In this document: piece after piece, positions 48,156 through 60,360 of the stretch
Numbering within the stretch: the stretch's first letter is position 1
Layout: each line of letters starts with the position of its first letter
Program-made: the position numbers and the translations under genes
Assembly: GCA_017307275.1 (NCBI GenBank)
Contig: JAFKFK010000023.1
Span: forward strand, 1 to 64,000
DNA: 64,000 nt
Source: Alphaproteobacteria bacterium
Lineage (GTDB): Bacteria > Pseudomonadota > Alphaproteobacteria > Reyranellales > Reyranellaceae
Reading direction: 5' to 3'
Notes under the pieces: generated by a model
Seen by the model: only the letters and a program-made list of their open reading frames with translations
Database searches by the model: none
What the model was told of the DNA's origin: nothing

Positions 48156-48968
48156 TCAGAGGGGCGAGTAGGGATCGAACTTGGGCTTACGCTTCTCGAG
48201 ATGCGAGGCGAGCCCTTCCTTCACTTCAGGCCCCAGGAAACCCAGCATCTCGAGCCCGAGCGAGGTGTCGAAAGTCGGGCCCATCATGCGCAGCCAGTTG
48301 TTCAAGGCGTACTTCGTGAAGCGGATGGACGTCTGCGCACCCTCGGCGAGCTTAGTCGCGACTTCGAGGCCCTTGGCTTCGAGCTGGTCGTCCTCGACGC
48401 AAAGCGAGACGAGGCCGATGCGCTCGGCTTCCTCGCCATCGACCGCTTCACAGAGCAGCAGATAGTACTTGGCCTTGGCCATGCCGCAGAGCAGGGGCCA
48501 GACGATGCAGGCATGGTCGCCGGCCGCAACGCCCAGGCGCGTATGGCCATCGATGATCTTGGCCTTCTTCGAGGCGATCGACACGTCCGCCAGGATGCCG
48601 GCAACGAGGCCCGCGCCAACAGCCGGTCCACGCATGGTGCTGACGATCGGCTTGGAGCAGTTGATGACGTTGTAGACGATGTCGCGCGCTTCCTTCCACG
48701 TCCGGAGCAGTGCGTTGTAGTCCGTGATGTTCTTTTCGATGATGTCGAAGTCGCCGCCGGCCGAGAATACCTTGCCACCGGCGCCCTGGATGATGACGCA
48801 GTTGACTGTGTCGTCGCCGTCGATGTCGCGCCACACGTCAACCAGTTCGCGGTGCATGATCGCATCCGTGGCGTTGTATTTATCGGGCCGGTTCATCGTG
48901 ACGCGCAGCACCTTGGGGTGCGGGCGATCGAACAGCAGGCGCTGGTATCTCTTCTGCCAATCGGACAT
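48156..48968 (-). CDS. Enoyl-CoA hydratase/isomerase-family protein
   Basis: A 270-residue crotonase-fold protein. [13 protein letters not shown] gives the first oxyanion-hole turn and [27 protein letters not shown] the second. The usual catalytic Glu positions are not certain from sequence, so hydration, isomerisation or another crotonase reaction is possible. It starts at ATG 48968 behind an ideal GGAGGAG ribosome site that lies within a hairpin. The SDR gene follows. Confidence 0.9.
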   Translation of the reverse strand: MSDWQKRYQRLLFDRPHPKVLRVTMNRPDKYNATDAIMHRELVDVWRDIDGDDTVNCVIIQGAGGKVFSAGGDFDIIEKNITDYNALLRTWKEARDIVYNVINCSKPIVSTMRGPAVGAGLVAGILADVSIASKKAKIIDGHTRLGVAAGDHACIVWPLLCGMAKAKYYLLLCEAVDGEEAERIGLVSLCVEDDQLEAKGLEVATKLAEGAQTSIRFTKYALNNWLRMMGPTFDTSLGLEMLGFLGPEVKEGLASHLEKRKPKFDPYSPL

Positions 48969-48973
48969 GAGGT

Positions 48974-48992
48974 CTCCTCCGTTAAGGAGGAG
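48974..48992 (-). promoter_or_regulatory. Hairpin that pairs the ribosome binding site of the enoyl-CoA hydratase gene
   Basis: On the minus strand CTCCTCC, a 5-base loop, and GGAGGAG form a perfect 7-bp stem. GGAGGAG is the ribosome binding site, five bases ahead of the ATG at 48968. If folded, it would hide the site and lower translation unless opened by ribosomes or a factor. Confidence 0.6.
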
Positions 48993-49005
48993 CCTAGCCC
49001 GCTTC

Positions 49006-49018
49006 GAGGCGTAGCCTC
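49006..49018 (-). other. Small hairpin across the trpE stop codon
   Basis: GAGGC, a 3-base loop and GCCTC pair, with the trpE stop (49017-49019) in the right arm. It lies 13 bases from the ribosome-site hairpin, making two tandem stems in the trpE to hydratase gap. No T-run is present. It may be an mRNA end or processing structure. Confidence 0.35.
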
Positions 49019-50549
49019 AACGACGCGTGTTGCCCGCACTCCACTGGCCGGCACTGGCGAAGCGCACGGCCTCTTCCGCGGCGCGAACCAGGGCGCGCGC
49101 CTTGAGCACGCTCTCCTGGTATTCGGCTTCGAGATCGGAATCGGCCACGACGCCGACACCCGCCTGGACATACAGGGTGTTGTCCTTCACCAGGCCAGTA
49201 CGGAGCATGATGCAGGTGTCCATCGAGCCGTTGGCGGCGAAGTAGCCGGCGCAGCCGGCATAGATGCCGCGGCGCACCGGCTCGACCTCTTCGATGATCT
49301 CCATGGCGCGCACCTTCGGTGCCCCCGACAGCGTGCCGGCCGGGAAGCCGGCCTTCAGCGCATCGATCGCATCCAGCCCATCTTCGAGCGTGCCCTCGAC
49401 GTGGCTGCTGATGTGCTGGAGGTGGCTGTATTTCTCGATGGTGAACTGCTCGACGACCCGCACCGAGCCGATCTTGGAGACACGACCGACATCGTTGCGT
49501 GCCAGATCGACCAGCATCAGGTGCTCGGCATGCTCCTTGGGATCGGCCAGCAGCTTGTCGGCGAGTTGCTTGTCTTCTTCAGGGGTGGCGCCACGCCGGA
49601 TGGTGCCGGCCAGCGGTCGGATGGTGACCGTGTTGTCGCGCAGCCGCACCAGGATCTCCGGGCTCGACCCCACGATGGTGAAGTCGCCGTAGTCGAAGAA
49701 GATCAGGAACGGCGAGGGGTTGATGCGGCGCAGTGACCGGTAGAGCGAGAGCGGCGGCAGCTTGAAGGGCAGCGAGAAGCGCTGCGACGGCACGATCTGG
49801 AAGGCATCGCCTGCGCGGATGTACTCCTTGCAGGTTTCGACCATCTTCTTGAAATCGTCCTTCGACATGTTGGCCTGCGGCTCGGGCAGGCCGTCCAGGT
49901 CGTCGGCGCTTTCGCGGCGGAAGGGGAGCGTGCGCTCGAAATCGGCGACTGCGTCGCCCAGCCGTTCCTGTGCGGCTTCGTAGGCGGCGCGCGCGGAGAC
50001 GCCTGCCTGCGGCCAGGCCGGTGTGACCAGGGTCACGTTGTCTTCCAGACGGTCGAAGATGCAGATCAGGGTCGGCCGCACCATGATCGCGTCGGGCAAT
50101 CCGATCGGATCGGGATTGGTGTCCGGCAGCCGCTCCATGTCGCGGACCATGTCGTAGCCCAGGAAGCCAAACAGGCCCGACGCCATCGGCGGCAGTCCGG
50201 GCGGCAGCTCCATCTGGCACTCGCGAATCAGCGTGCGCAGGGTTTCGAGGGGGCGGCCGTCGAGCTTCTCGAAGGCGCGCGCGTCGGTGCGGGCGTGGCG
50301 GTTGATTTCGGCCTGGCCCTTGGTGCAGCGCCACACGACATCGGGCTTCATGCCGATGATCGAATAGCGACCGCGCACCGAGCCGCCTTCGACCGATTCC
50401 AGTAGGAACGAGTTGGCGCGGCCATCGGCCAGCTTCAGGTAGGCCGAGACCGGTGTTTCGAGATCGGCGACGAGCTTGGTCGAAACGACCTGTGGCTTGC
50501 CAGCGTCATAGACAGCCTCAAAGGCGCCGAAGTCGGGCGAAATCGACAT
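49017..50549 (-). CDS. trpE: Anthranilate synthase component I
   Basis: Makes anthranilate from chorismate with ammonia from TrpG. The 510 residues contain the feedback-inhibition N-terminal region (LLESVEGGSVRGRYSIIG). The chorismate-binding core shows IVPSQRFSLPF, GSSPEILVRL, RPLAGTIRRG, DLARNDVGRVS and GTLSGAPKVRAMEIIEE. It starts 11 bases after ppiD, so there is no room for a trp leader attenuator directly in front. It is far from trpG and trpDC but on the same strand. Confidence 0.96.
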   Translation of the reverse strand: MSISPDFGAFEAVYDAGKPQVVSTKLVADLETPVSAYLKLADGRANSFLLESVEGGSVRGRYSIIGMKPDVVWRCTKGQAEINRHARTDARAFEKLDGRPLETLRTLIRECQMELPPGLPPMASGLFGFLGYDMVRDMERLPDTNPDPIGLPDAIMVRPTLICIFDRLEDNVTLVTPAWPQAGVSARAAYEAAQERLGDAVADFERTLPFRRESADDLDGLPEPQANMSKDDFKKMVETCKEYIRAGDAFQIVPSQRFSLPFKLPPLSLYRSLRRINPSPFLIFFDYGDFTIVGSSPEILVRLRDNTVTIRPLAGTIRRGATPEEDKQLADKLLADPKEHAEHLMLVDLARNDVGRVSKIGSVRVVEQFTIEKYSHLQHISSHVEGTLEDGLDAIDALKAGFPAGTLSGAPKVRAMEIIEEVEPVRRGIYAGCAGYFAANGSMDTCIMLRTGLVKDNTLYVQAGVGVVADSDLEAEYQESVLKARALVRAAEEAVRFASAGQWSAGNTRR

Positions 50550-50560
50550 GGAAGGCCGCC

Positions 50561-52489
50561 TTATTGTTGCTGCTGGAAGAGCGTCGCGAAGGCAGCCTGA
50601 TCGACCGTCACGCCATACTTGGCGCGCAGCGCCGCCACGAGCTGCAGGATGAGATCGTTGGCGATCATCGTGTCGAGCTGCGTGCCATAACGCTCCAGCG
50701 CATCCTTCTCCTTGGCCAGATCGGGGGCGTCGATCTGCTTGAGGCGGACCAGCACACTGCCCTCGGCTGCTCGCACTGCCTGCGTCTTGTCGAGTGCGAG
50801 CTTGAAGAGCTCCTGCACGGCGGCCTGATTGAGATAATTGCCCGTGTCGTTCTCGAAACGCGTGACTGGCTTGGCGATACGGGACTCCAGACCCAGCTCT
50901 TTGGCGAGGGTGGGGAAGTCGGTTCCGGCGTTGGCCTTCTCGACGGCTGCCTTGACCTTCTCGTCGGCGAGCTTGCGGCGCTCGTCGGACTGCCAGGCCT
51001 CGGTGACCTTGGCTTCGACCTCGTTCAGCGTCGGCGTGCGGGCCGGGGTGATTCGGTCGGTATGCACGATGAAATATTCACCGCGCTGCGTTTCGAGAAG
51101 CTCGCTCTCCGCGCTCTCGCGCGTCGCGAAAGCGGCTTGTACCAGCTCGGCGGCGGCGGGACCGATGACGATCTGCTTGCCTGCCGCATCCTGACCGCTG
51201 GAGCTGACATTCTCGTAGGTGCGGATCTTGAGGCCAAGATCCTCGGCGGCGGCCTTCATCGACTGGGTCTTGCTCAGCACGCGCTCGAAATCGGTGACCA
51301 GCTTGATGAGGAGGTCGGGCGCCTGCTGGGCCTTCAACTCCTTCTCGAGCTTGTCCTTCACTTCTTCGAACGGCACGGACTTGCCGGCCTCGATCTTGTT
51401 GATGCGGATGACGTGCCAGCCCAGCGGAGACTGGAGCGGTGCCGCGGCGATGCCTTCCGGCAGGCCGAAGATACCGTCGGCCAATGGACCGGGCGGCAGG
51501 TCCTTCTTGGTGACGGGACCCAGCTTGATCACGCCGTCGGCGTTGCCGGTGGCTTCCTTGGCGGCATCCTCAAGTGACTTTCCGGCCTTGACGGCGGCGA
51601 TGATGGCCTTTGCCTTGTCTTCGCTGTCGGTCATTGCCTGATCGACGTCGCGCTTTTCCGGCGTGCCGAACTCGGCGGCGCGCGCCTCGAATTCCTGCTT
51701 CACGGCATCGGCCGTAACGGCGACCTGGCTCTGAACGTCGTCCACCGTGAGCATGACGTAGGAGAAGGCGCGGAACTCGGGGATCTGGAACTTGTTCTTG
51801 TTGGCCTCGAAATAGGCGTTGAGCTGCTCCGGCGTCGGCTTGGGAACGTCGACTACGATCGCGTCGGGAACATAGATCGTTTCGGCGACTCGCTTCTCGC
51901 TGTCGAGCCGGAAGATGTCGTCGCGCAGTGTATTGGGCGCGAGACCCTTGGGCTGCACGATTCCAAAGAGCTGGGCGGCCGCGATCTCGCGGCGCATGTC
52001 GTTCTCGAATTGCGGAATGCTGATACGCGCCTGCTGCAGACGGTTCCTGTAGAGCAGGGGATCGAACGTACCGCCGGTGCCCTGGAAGGCGGGATTGCGG
52101 GCGATCGCGGCAGCGACCTGCGCTTCACTGGCCGTCAGACCGAACTCGCGGATGGCATAGTCGAGAACTGCCCTTTGGATAACATCTTCAAGGGCGCTGA
52201 CATGCAGGCTCATGCCCATCGCTTCTTCGGTCGTGGGGCGACGTCGATACTGGCGTTCGAAGGCCTCTAGCTGCCGGTTGTACTGCTCGCGGACCTCGGC
52301 CGAGGACACGGAAGCGCCGCCCACCCAGCCATAGATCGGCAGATGATAGCCGCCGATATGCGCCACCTCCGCGCTGCGGCCGCCGCTACGGATCATGTCG
52401 CCGATGCCCCAGAAGGCAAAGGCAATGATCAGCATGCTGGAGAGCAGGAACAGAACGACGAAGCGGGCAAATTTGGTGAACTTATTCAC
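50561..52489 (-). CDS. ppiD: PpiD-type periplasmic peptidyl-prolyl isomerase/chaperone
   Basis: A membrane-anchored chaperone near the Sec channel that helps newly exported proteins fold. The 642 residues start with one membrane helix (about 12-32, VVLFLLSSMLIIAFAFW). A SurA_N-like region follows, then a parvulin domain at about 265-365 (DGVIKLGPVTKKDLPPGPLADGIF, SPLGWHVIRINKIEAG) and a helical C-terminus. It heads the minus-strand run into trpE and is divergent from tpiA, 151 bases away. Confidence 0.92.
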   Translation of the reverse strand: MNKFTKFARFVVLFLLSSMLIIAFAFWGIGDMIRSGGRSAEVAHIGGYHLPIYGWVGGASVSSAEVREQYNRQLEAFERQYRRRPTTEEAMGMSLHVSALEDVIQRAVLDYAIREFGLTASEAQVAAAIARNPAFQGTGGTFDPLLYRNRLQQARISIPQFENDMRREIAAAQLFGIVQPKGLAPNTLRDDIFRLDSEKRVAETIYVPDAIVVDVPKPTPEQLNAYFEANKNKFQIPEFRAFSYVMLTVDDVQSQVAVTADAVKQEFEARAAEFGTPEKRDVDQAMTDSEDKAKAIIAAVKAGKSLEDAAKEATGNADGVIKLGPVTKKDLPPGPLADGIFGLPEGIAAAPLQSPLGWHVIRINKIEAGKSVPFEEVKDKLEKELKAQQAPDLLIKLVTDFERVLSKTQSMKAAAEDLGLKIRTYENVSSSGQDAAGKQIVIGPAAAELVQAAFATRESAESELLETQRGEYFIVHTDRITPARTPTLNEVEAKVTEAWQSDERRKLADEKVKAAVEKANAGTDFPTLAKELGLESRIAKPVTRFENDTGNYLNQAAVQELFKLALDKTQAVRAAEGSVLVRLKQIDAPDLAKEKDALERYGTQLDTMIANDLILQLVAALRAKYGVTVDQAAFATLFQQQQ

Positions 52490-52640
52490 GGCTCAGCTTG
52501 GGGTATGAAAAGGGGGTCCGCGCGGGGCGCCATGCCTACCACTGGCCCCCCGGACAGGCAACCGAGCGGCCTTTACCGCAAACTCTGCCGCCGCTAGACA
52601 CGCCGACGACGAGTTCACGGGCGAATTAACGGGGAACATC

Positions 52641-53396
52641 ATGGCGCGTACAAGGCGGCCGCTGATTGCGGGCAACTGGAAGATGAACGGTCTCACCAGC
52701 GATGCCTTGGCGCTTGCGAAGGATGTCGCGGCCGGCGTGAGCCAAGCCGGCTGGACGGACCGCGAGCTGCTCGTCTGCCCGCCGGCGACCCTGGTGATGG
52801 CGGTGGCCGACGCGGCCAAGGGCAGCGGCCTGCTGGTCGGCGGCCAGAATTGCCATGCCAAGGCAAATGGCGCTCATACCGGCGACATTTCGGCCGAAAT
52901 GCTGAAGGACGCCGGCGCCAGCCATGTGATCGTGGGCCACTCCGAGCGCCGCAGCGATTGCGGCGAGACCGATGCCATCGTGCGCGCCAAGGCCGAGGCG
53001 GCGTGGCGTGCTGGCCTTCTGCCAATCGTCTGCATTGGCGAGACCCTGGCCGAGCGCGAAGGAGGCAAGACGCTCGCCGTGCTCGAGACGCAGCTCAAGG
53101 GGAGCGTGCCGGCGGGTTCGACGGCCGCAAAGCTAGTCGTTGCCTATGAGCCGGTCTGGGCGATCGGCACGGGCAAGACGCCGACCGTTGCCGAGGTGGC
53201 CGCAGCCCACGCGCATATTCGCAAGGTGCTGGGTGGCCTGATGTCCGATGCCGGCGCCGTTCGGTTGCTCTATGGCGGCTCGGTCAAGGGCAGCAACGCC
53301 GCCGAGCTGCTGGCAGCGGGCGACGTCGATGGCGCCCTGGTTGGTGGGGCCAGCCTGAACGCGGCGGAATTTTTGGCTATCGCCAAGGCCGTCTAA
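52641..53396 (+). CDS. tpiA: Triosephosphate isomerase
   Basis: Interconverts dihydroxyacetone phosphate and glyceraldehyde 3-phosphate. The 251-residue TIM barrel has AGNWKMNG with the catalytic Lys, GHSERR with the catalytic His, [14 protein letters not shown] with the catalytic Glu, and the phosphate loop [10 protein letters not shown]. It is followed by secG, the usual order here. A hairpin lies directly after its stop. Confidence 0.97.
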   Translation: MARTRRPLIAGNWKMNGLTSDALALAKDVAAGVSQAGWTDRELLVCPPATLVMAVADAAKGSGLLVGGQNCHAKANGAHTGDISAEMLKDAGASHVIVGHSERRSDCGETDAIVRAKAEAAWRAGLLPIVCIGETLAEREGGKTLAVLETQLKGSVPAGSTAAKLVVAYEPVWAIGTGKTPTVAEVAAAHAHIRKVLGGLMSDAGAVRLLYGGSVKGSNAAELLAAGDVDGALVGGASLNAAEFLAIAKAV

Positions 53397-53400
53397 AGGG

Positions 53401-53436
53401 GCTAGAAGCGCCCGCTTGCGGAGATTTCCTTCTAGC
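53401..53436. other. Inverted repeat between tpiA and secG
   Basis: GCTAGAAG (53401-53408) and CTTCTAGC (53429-53436) are exact 8-base inverted repeats with a 20-base centre. The right arm ends 11 bases before the secG ATG, and no clear ribosome binding site is seen. It could be a weak terminator for tpiA or a structure that controls secG translation. Confidence 0.4.
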
Positions 53437-53447
53437 GCTGGACAAAA

Positions 53448-53837
53448 ATGGACGCCGTAAGACACTTTCTTCACGAATGGCGGCTCGTGCTGCTCGTCAT
53501 CCATGTCGGCGTGACGGCCGCGATGATCGTCGTGATCCTGCTTCAGCGCAGCGAAGGCGGCGGCCTCGGTATGGGCCGCACCGACGCGCTGTTCTCGGTG
53601 CGCGGTCAGGCCAACGTGCTGTCGCGGGCAACCGCGATCCTCGCCGGTATCTTCCTGTTCCTCAGCTTGGTGATGGCGTGGAGCTTGACCGATCCCACCC
53701 GTGGCACGAAATCCGTCATGGATCGTGCGCCGGTTGGTGCTCCTGCAGCGCCCGTGGCTCCGGGCGGCATGGCGCCGGCGGCGCCGTCGCCAGGGGCTCC
53801 GGCAGCGCCGGGGCAGCCCGCCGCTCCCACCCGCTAG
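53448..53837 (+). CDS. secG: Protein translocase subunit SecG
   Basis: Small accessory subunit of the SecYEG channel. The 129 residues have two membrane helices (about 13-33 and 61-81) flanking the conserved polar loop VVILLQRSEGGGLGMGRTDALFSVRGQANVLSRATAI. The C-terminal ~40 residues are rich in Ala, Pro and Gly, a tail often added in alphaproteobacteria. It lies between tpiA and pyrG, as expected. Confidence 0.94.
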   Translation: MDAVRHFLHEWRLVLLVIHVGVTAAMIVVILLQRSEGGGLGMGRTDALFSVRGQANVLSRATAILAGIFLFLSLVMAWSLTDPTRGTKSVMDRAPVGAPAAPVAPGGMAPAAPSPGAPAAPGQPAAPTR

Positions 53838-55568
<1,731 letters not shown>

Positions 55569-55577
55569 AAGAGCGGG

Positions 55578-55594
55578 CCGGCGGTAGTCGCCGG
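55578..55594 (+). terminator. Short hairpin after pyrG
   Basis: CCGGCG (55578-55583) and CGCCGG (55589-55594) form a 6-bp stem with a 5-base loop, nine bases after the pyrG stop. Only TCGTATTT follows, so it is a weak terminator candidate. Confidence 0.35.
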
Positions 55595-55634
55595 GTCGTA
55601 TTTCGGTCATGTTTCTCGGCAGAATCGAGCTGTC

Positions 55635-56384
55635 ATGATCCGCACAATCATCATCGCCCTGATCGGGATCGTCTGCCTCGGCGCGAGCGCTGGGGCGCAG
55701 TCGTATGGCAAGGCCGAGCGGCGCGATCCGCTCTTCCTGCGCTTTCCCGAGATGGCCGATCGTTATTGGGAGCGCTCGGAAACCAGCAACGCCAGCAGCA
55801 AGGTCGTGGCGATCCCGATGCCCAAGCAATGCGCTTTCCTCTATGCCGACGCCTACACGCGCGGCCAGATGAGCCCGCGCGAGGTGCAGGAGACGGCGCT
55901 ATCCAGCTGCAACCGGCGGCTGGCCGAACTGGGGCCGCTTGGCGAGAACTACACGATCGACTGCCGCTGTCAGATCGTGCTCAGCAACGACTCCTACGTC
56001 GCGCCCCGGGAAGTGCTGCCAGACGATGCTTACGGACCTGTGTCGATCTTCTATCGCGACGATCGCGGCAACATGGCCCGCTTGAGCGGTGTCGCACGTT
56101 ACGGTGCCCTGATCGGACGGGACCGCTCCGTTACTTTCACGGTCGAGAACCCTAGGGGCGAGCAGGTGTGCAACGGCACCATGACTAACGAGGGGCCGGC
56201 GAATGGGCAGTTCTCCTTGTCCTGCTTCGGCGGCAAGTTCGGCGGCCGGGGATCCTACGAAAGCAAGACCGGCGCCCCCAACGACCACATCATTGCCCGT
56301 GGCCAGACAGGACGTGGGCAACCTGTCGTCATGGTGATCGGCCTGCCGGCGCAGCTTGCGACCAACACCTACGGCGCTATCTAA
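55635..56384 (+). CDS. Exported protein of unknown function
   Basis: A 249-residue protein with a signal peptide (IIIALIGIVCLGASAGAQS, cleavage near AGA-QS). Mature cysteines are few and paired (NYTIDCRCQIVLS; EQVCNG; LSCFGGKFGGRGSYE). No known domain was recognised; the composition suits a soluble periplasmic protein. It is followed one base later by another exported protein and sits where kdsA would be expected. Confidence 0.72.
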   Translation: MIRTIIIALIGIVCLGASAGAQSYGKAERRDPLFLRFPEMADRYWERSETSNASSKVVAIPMPKQCAFLYADAYTRGQMSPREVQETALSSCNRRLAELGPLGENYTIDCRCQIVLSNDSYVAPREVLPDDAYGPVSIFYRDDRGNMARLSGVARYGALIGRDRSVTFTVENPRGEQVCNGTMTNEGPANGQFSLSCFGGKFGGRGSYESKTGAPNDHIIARGQTGRGQPVVMVIGLPAQLATNTYGAI

Positions 56385-56385
56385 G

Positions 56386-57273
56386 ATGCGACGGCTCGCA
56401 TTACTGGCCGCTTTCGCGCTACTGGGCCCGGCAGCAGCCTTGGCGCAGAGCGCCGGTGAGGTCGAGCGCTGCTTCCAGAATCCAGCCGCCTGCGCCTCCG
56501 GAGGTGGTGGTGCAGCACCGGCGCCTGCCCACACGCCACCGCCCGTTGCCACGCGGCAAGCTCCTGCGCCCGACTATGCGACCGTGCTCAACAGCTCCGA
56601 AGCGGATCGCAGGAAAATCCAGGAATCGCTACGCACGCTCGACAAATACAATGGCCCGATCGACGGCAACTTGCAGTCGGAGGCGACCGTCAAGGCGATT
56701 GCCGATTGGCAGAAGGGGCGGGGCACGGCGGCTGTCGGTAAGTTGACGCCCCCGGAAGCTGCACAGTTGAACGCTGAAGCCGCGCGTGCGCCGATCCGGC
56801 GTATCGAGCCGCCGGCTCAAACCGCGGCGGCACAACCGTCCAATGCCGACCGGCTCAAGGCGCTGCAGGCGAGGCTGGCGGAGCGCCGCAAGGCCGCCGA
56901 ACCCAAGGCGAATGCCGCCGCGCAGGCGCTGATCGCCGATCTCAAGGCCTACGTTTCGGCCGATGGAAAGGGTGTAGCAGGCGATCAGTTTGCAGCCTTC
57001 GCCAAGTGGTATGCCGACAACAAAGCGGCCGGGCGGACCTTCGGTGCAATTGCCCCAGTGATCGACGACTACGGGGACGCCAAGGCCGGTGCGGCGACGA
57101 CGACCGAGGTCAAGTTCGAGACCAAGCAGGGCGCGAACACCTACAACCAGTGCCTGATGTTCGCCTGGGTCGAAGGCAGCCCGCGTAAGAATGCCCAGGC
57201 CTTTTCCTGCGACGACGTCGCTGCCGTGGAGAAGTGGAAGACCGATCAGACCCTGAAGAGTGCCTGGCGTTAG
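56386..57273 (+). CDS. Exported protein with peptidoglycan-binding-like region
   Basis: A 295-residue protein with a signal peptide (RLALLAAFALLGPAAALAQ). After an Ala/Pro-rich stretch, the segment RKIQESLRTLDKYNGPIDGNLQSEATVKAIADWQKGRG resembles a PG_binding_1 repeat, which binds cell-wall peptidoglycan. A coiled, Ala-rich region follows. The C-terminal TTTEVKFETKQGANTYNQCLMFAWVEG is not recognised. The ATG at 56386 is chosen because the signal peptide starts there. It probably forms an operon with the preceding gene. Confidence 0.72.
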   Translation: MRRLALLAAFALLGPAAALAQSAGEVERCFQNPAACASGGGGAAPAPAHTPPPVATRQAPAPDYATVLNSSEADRRKIQESLRTLDKYNGPIDGNLQSEATVKAIADWQKGRGTAAVGKLTPPEAAQLNAEAARAPIRRIEPPAQTAAAQPSNADRLKALQARLAERRKAAEPKANAAAQALIADLKAYVSADGKGVAGDQFAAFAKWYADNKAAGRTFGAIAPVIDDYGDAKAGAATTTEVKFETKQGANTYNQCLMFAWVEGSPRKNAQAFSCDDVAAVEKWKTDQTLKSAWR

Positions 57274-57683
57274 CCAGCGTTCATCGTCTGGCCTGCAGCC
57301 CACAGCCATTTGCCGTTTGCCTCGGAGAACACACCGAGCGAGCGGTAGGTTGCGCGTATCTCCCGGCCGCCAGCGCTGAACTGATCTCGCAGGATCATCG
57401 TCGCAACGAGGAAGTTGGGAAATCGCTTCACCTCGAGGTCGTCAACCTGCTGGCTCCGAAACACCACTTTCCCTGACCGGCAATAGGTCTCGACATAGCT
57501 TGCCTTGTCGAAGCGGGCGCCACTTGCGTTCACATAGACGAAGTCGGCATGGATCAGCGCCGCCAGATCATCGGCCGACCGACGCACCAGGGCGTCGGCC
57601 TTCGCTGCGAGAAGCTCCCGAATCGCTTTTACCGTCACCGGCTCAGTCGATTCGTTCGAGATAACTTTCGAACACGCCGACAT
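57270..57683 (-). CDS. NTF2-like (SnoaL-type) protein
   Basis: A 137-residue protein with the nuclear-transport-factor-2 fold pattern: VKAIRELLAAKADALVRRSADDLAALIHADFVYVNASG, then TYCRSGKVVFRSQQVDDLEV and a C-terminal WAAGQTMN. Such proteins are small binding proteins or enzymes with unclear substrate. The start is uncertain: the ATG at 57683 overlaps nthB by 41 bases, and a GTG at 57635 would avoid this. It is downstream of the nitrile hydratase genes on the same strand, where an activator gene often lies, but it does not resemble the known activators. Confidence 0.68.
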   Translation of the reverse strand: MSACSKVISNESTEPVTVKAIRELLAAKADALVRRSADDLAALIHADFVYVNASGARFDKASYVETYCRSGKVVFRSQQVDDLEVKRFPNFLVATMILRDQFSAGGREIRATYRSLGVFSEANGKWLWAAGQTMNAG

Positions 57684-58260
57684 GTACGAACGCCGGATCG
57701 GCCGAGTTTGGCCAGAGTTCTTGGGCATCGAACCGGACGTCGTAAGTGGGTTCGTCTTCCGATTTCATGCCGTGCGCATGCGCGTCGGGGAAGGGATAGG
57801 CCGGCGAAACATTGACGACGATGCCCGTCTTGCCACGGATATAGCCGGGCATGCGGACATGGCCCGGGACGTAGTCGGTCTTCACCTTGACCTTGTCGCC
57901 TACCTTCAGCGTCTCGCGGGTCTCGACATTGCCGCGGCCCGGAGCGCTCGCCGAGGAAAGGGGAAAAGAACCTTGGGCTCGGCGTTCGAGTTCCTCGTGC
58001 GTGACGATGCCTTTCTCCACGCAAAGGGTCGCCAGACTGGTCAACGAGCGCTCGTAGTAGCTCGCCGTCAGGTAATGCCGCGGCTCCATGCGTTCGATGG
58101 CATGGCGGTACTCGTCCATGTTGAAAATGCCGAGCTTCACCCCCAGCGAGTAGAGAGCGTTGACCCTCTTTTCCCAAGGCTCGTGGAACGTCGCCGCGCG
58201 CAGTGAGTAGCGAACGCGGCCGAAGCCCTGCTTGCCGCCGAGGTCGTGCATGCCATCCAT
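57643..58260 (-). CDS. nthB: Nitrile hydratase beta subunit
   Basis: Structural subunit of nitrile hydratase, which turns nitriles into amides. The 205-residue protein starts MDGMHDLGGKQGFGRV, the classic beta-subunit start, and has FHEPWEKRVNAL. The C-terminal SH3-like half shows FKVGDKV-type (LKVGDKVKVKTDYVPGHVRMPGYIRGKTGIV) and YDVRFDAQELW. It starts 15 bases after nthA ends, so order is alpha then beta. A ribosome site CCGGAG lies ahead of the start. Confidence 0.93.
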   Translation of the reverse strand: MDGMHDLGGKQGFGRVRYSLRAATFHEPWEKRVNALYSLGVKLGIFNMDEYRHAIERMEPRHYLTASYYERSLTSLATLCVEKGIVTHEELERRAQGSFPLSSASAPGRGNVETRETLKVGDKVKVKTDYVPGHVRMPGYIRGKTGIVVNVSPAYPFPDAHAHGMKSEDEPTYDVRFDAQELWPNSADPAFVHVGVFESYLERID

Positions 58261-58275
58261 GACTGAACTCCGGTC

Positions 58276-60271
<1,996 letters not shown>

Positions 60272-60279
60272 GGTCTCCG

Positions 60280-60312
60280 GCGTCCGGCACCTCTGCGAGA
60301 GGTGCCGGACGC
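60280..60312 (+). terminator. Strong 15-bp hairpin after eno
   Basis: GCGTCCGGCACCTCT (60280-60294) and AGAGGTGCCGGACGC (60298-60312) are exact 15-base inverted repeats with a GCG loop, eight bases after the eno stop. There is no U-tract, so it may act through Rho or as a 3' end stabiliser. Confidence 0.7.
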
Positions 60313-60337
60313 GACCTCGCAAGGTATTGGCTGAAAC

Positions 60338-60351
60338 TACCGAGCTCGGTA
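60338..60351. promoter_or_regulatory. 14-bp perfect palindrome ahead of the AraC-type regulator
   Basis: TACCGAGCTCGGTA is a perfect palindrome ending nine bases before the GTG at 60361. Its location suggests an operator, perhaps autoregulation, but AraC proteins often use direct repeats, so another repressor is also possible. Confidence 0.45.
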
Positions 60352-60360
60352 TCCTTTCGC

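Noticed and set aside
50550..50560. Possible trp attenuator in front of trpE
   Set aside because: Only 11 bases separate ppiD and trpE, which leaves no room for a leader peptide and stem-loops.
57270..57683. Nitrile hydratase activator downstream of nthB
   Set aside because: The sequence has an NTF2-like pattern and no metal-binding or GTPase motif of known activators.
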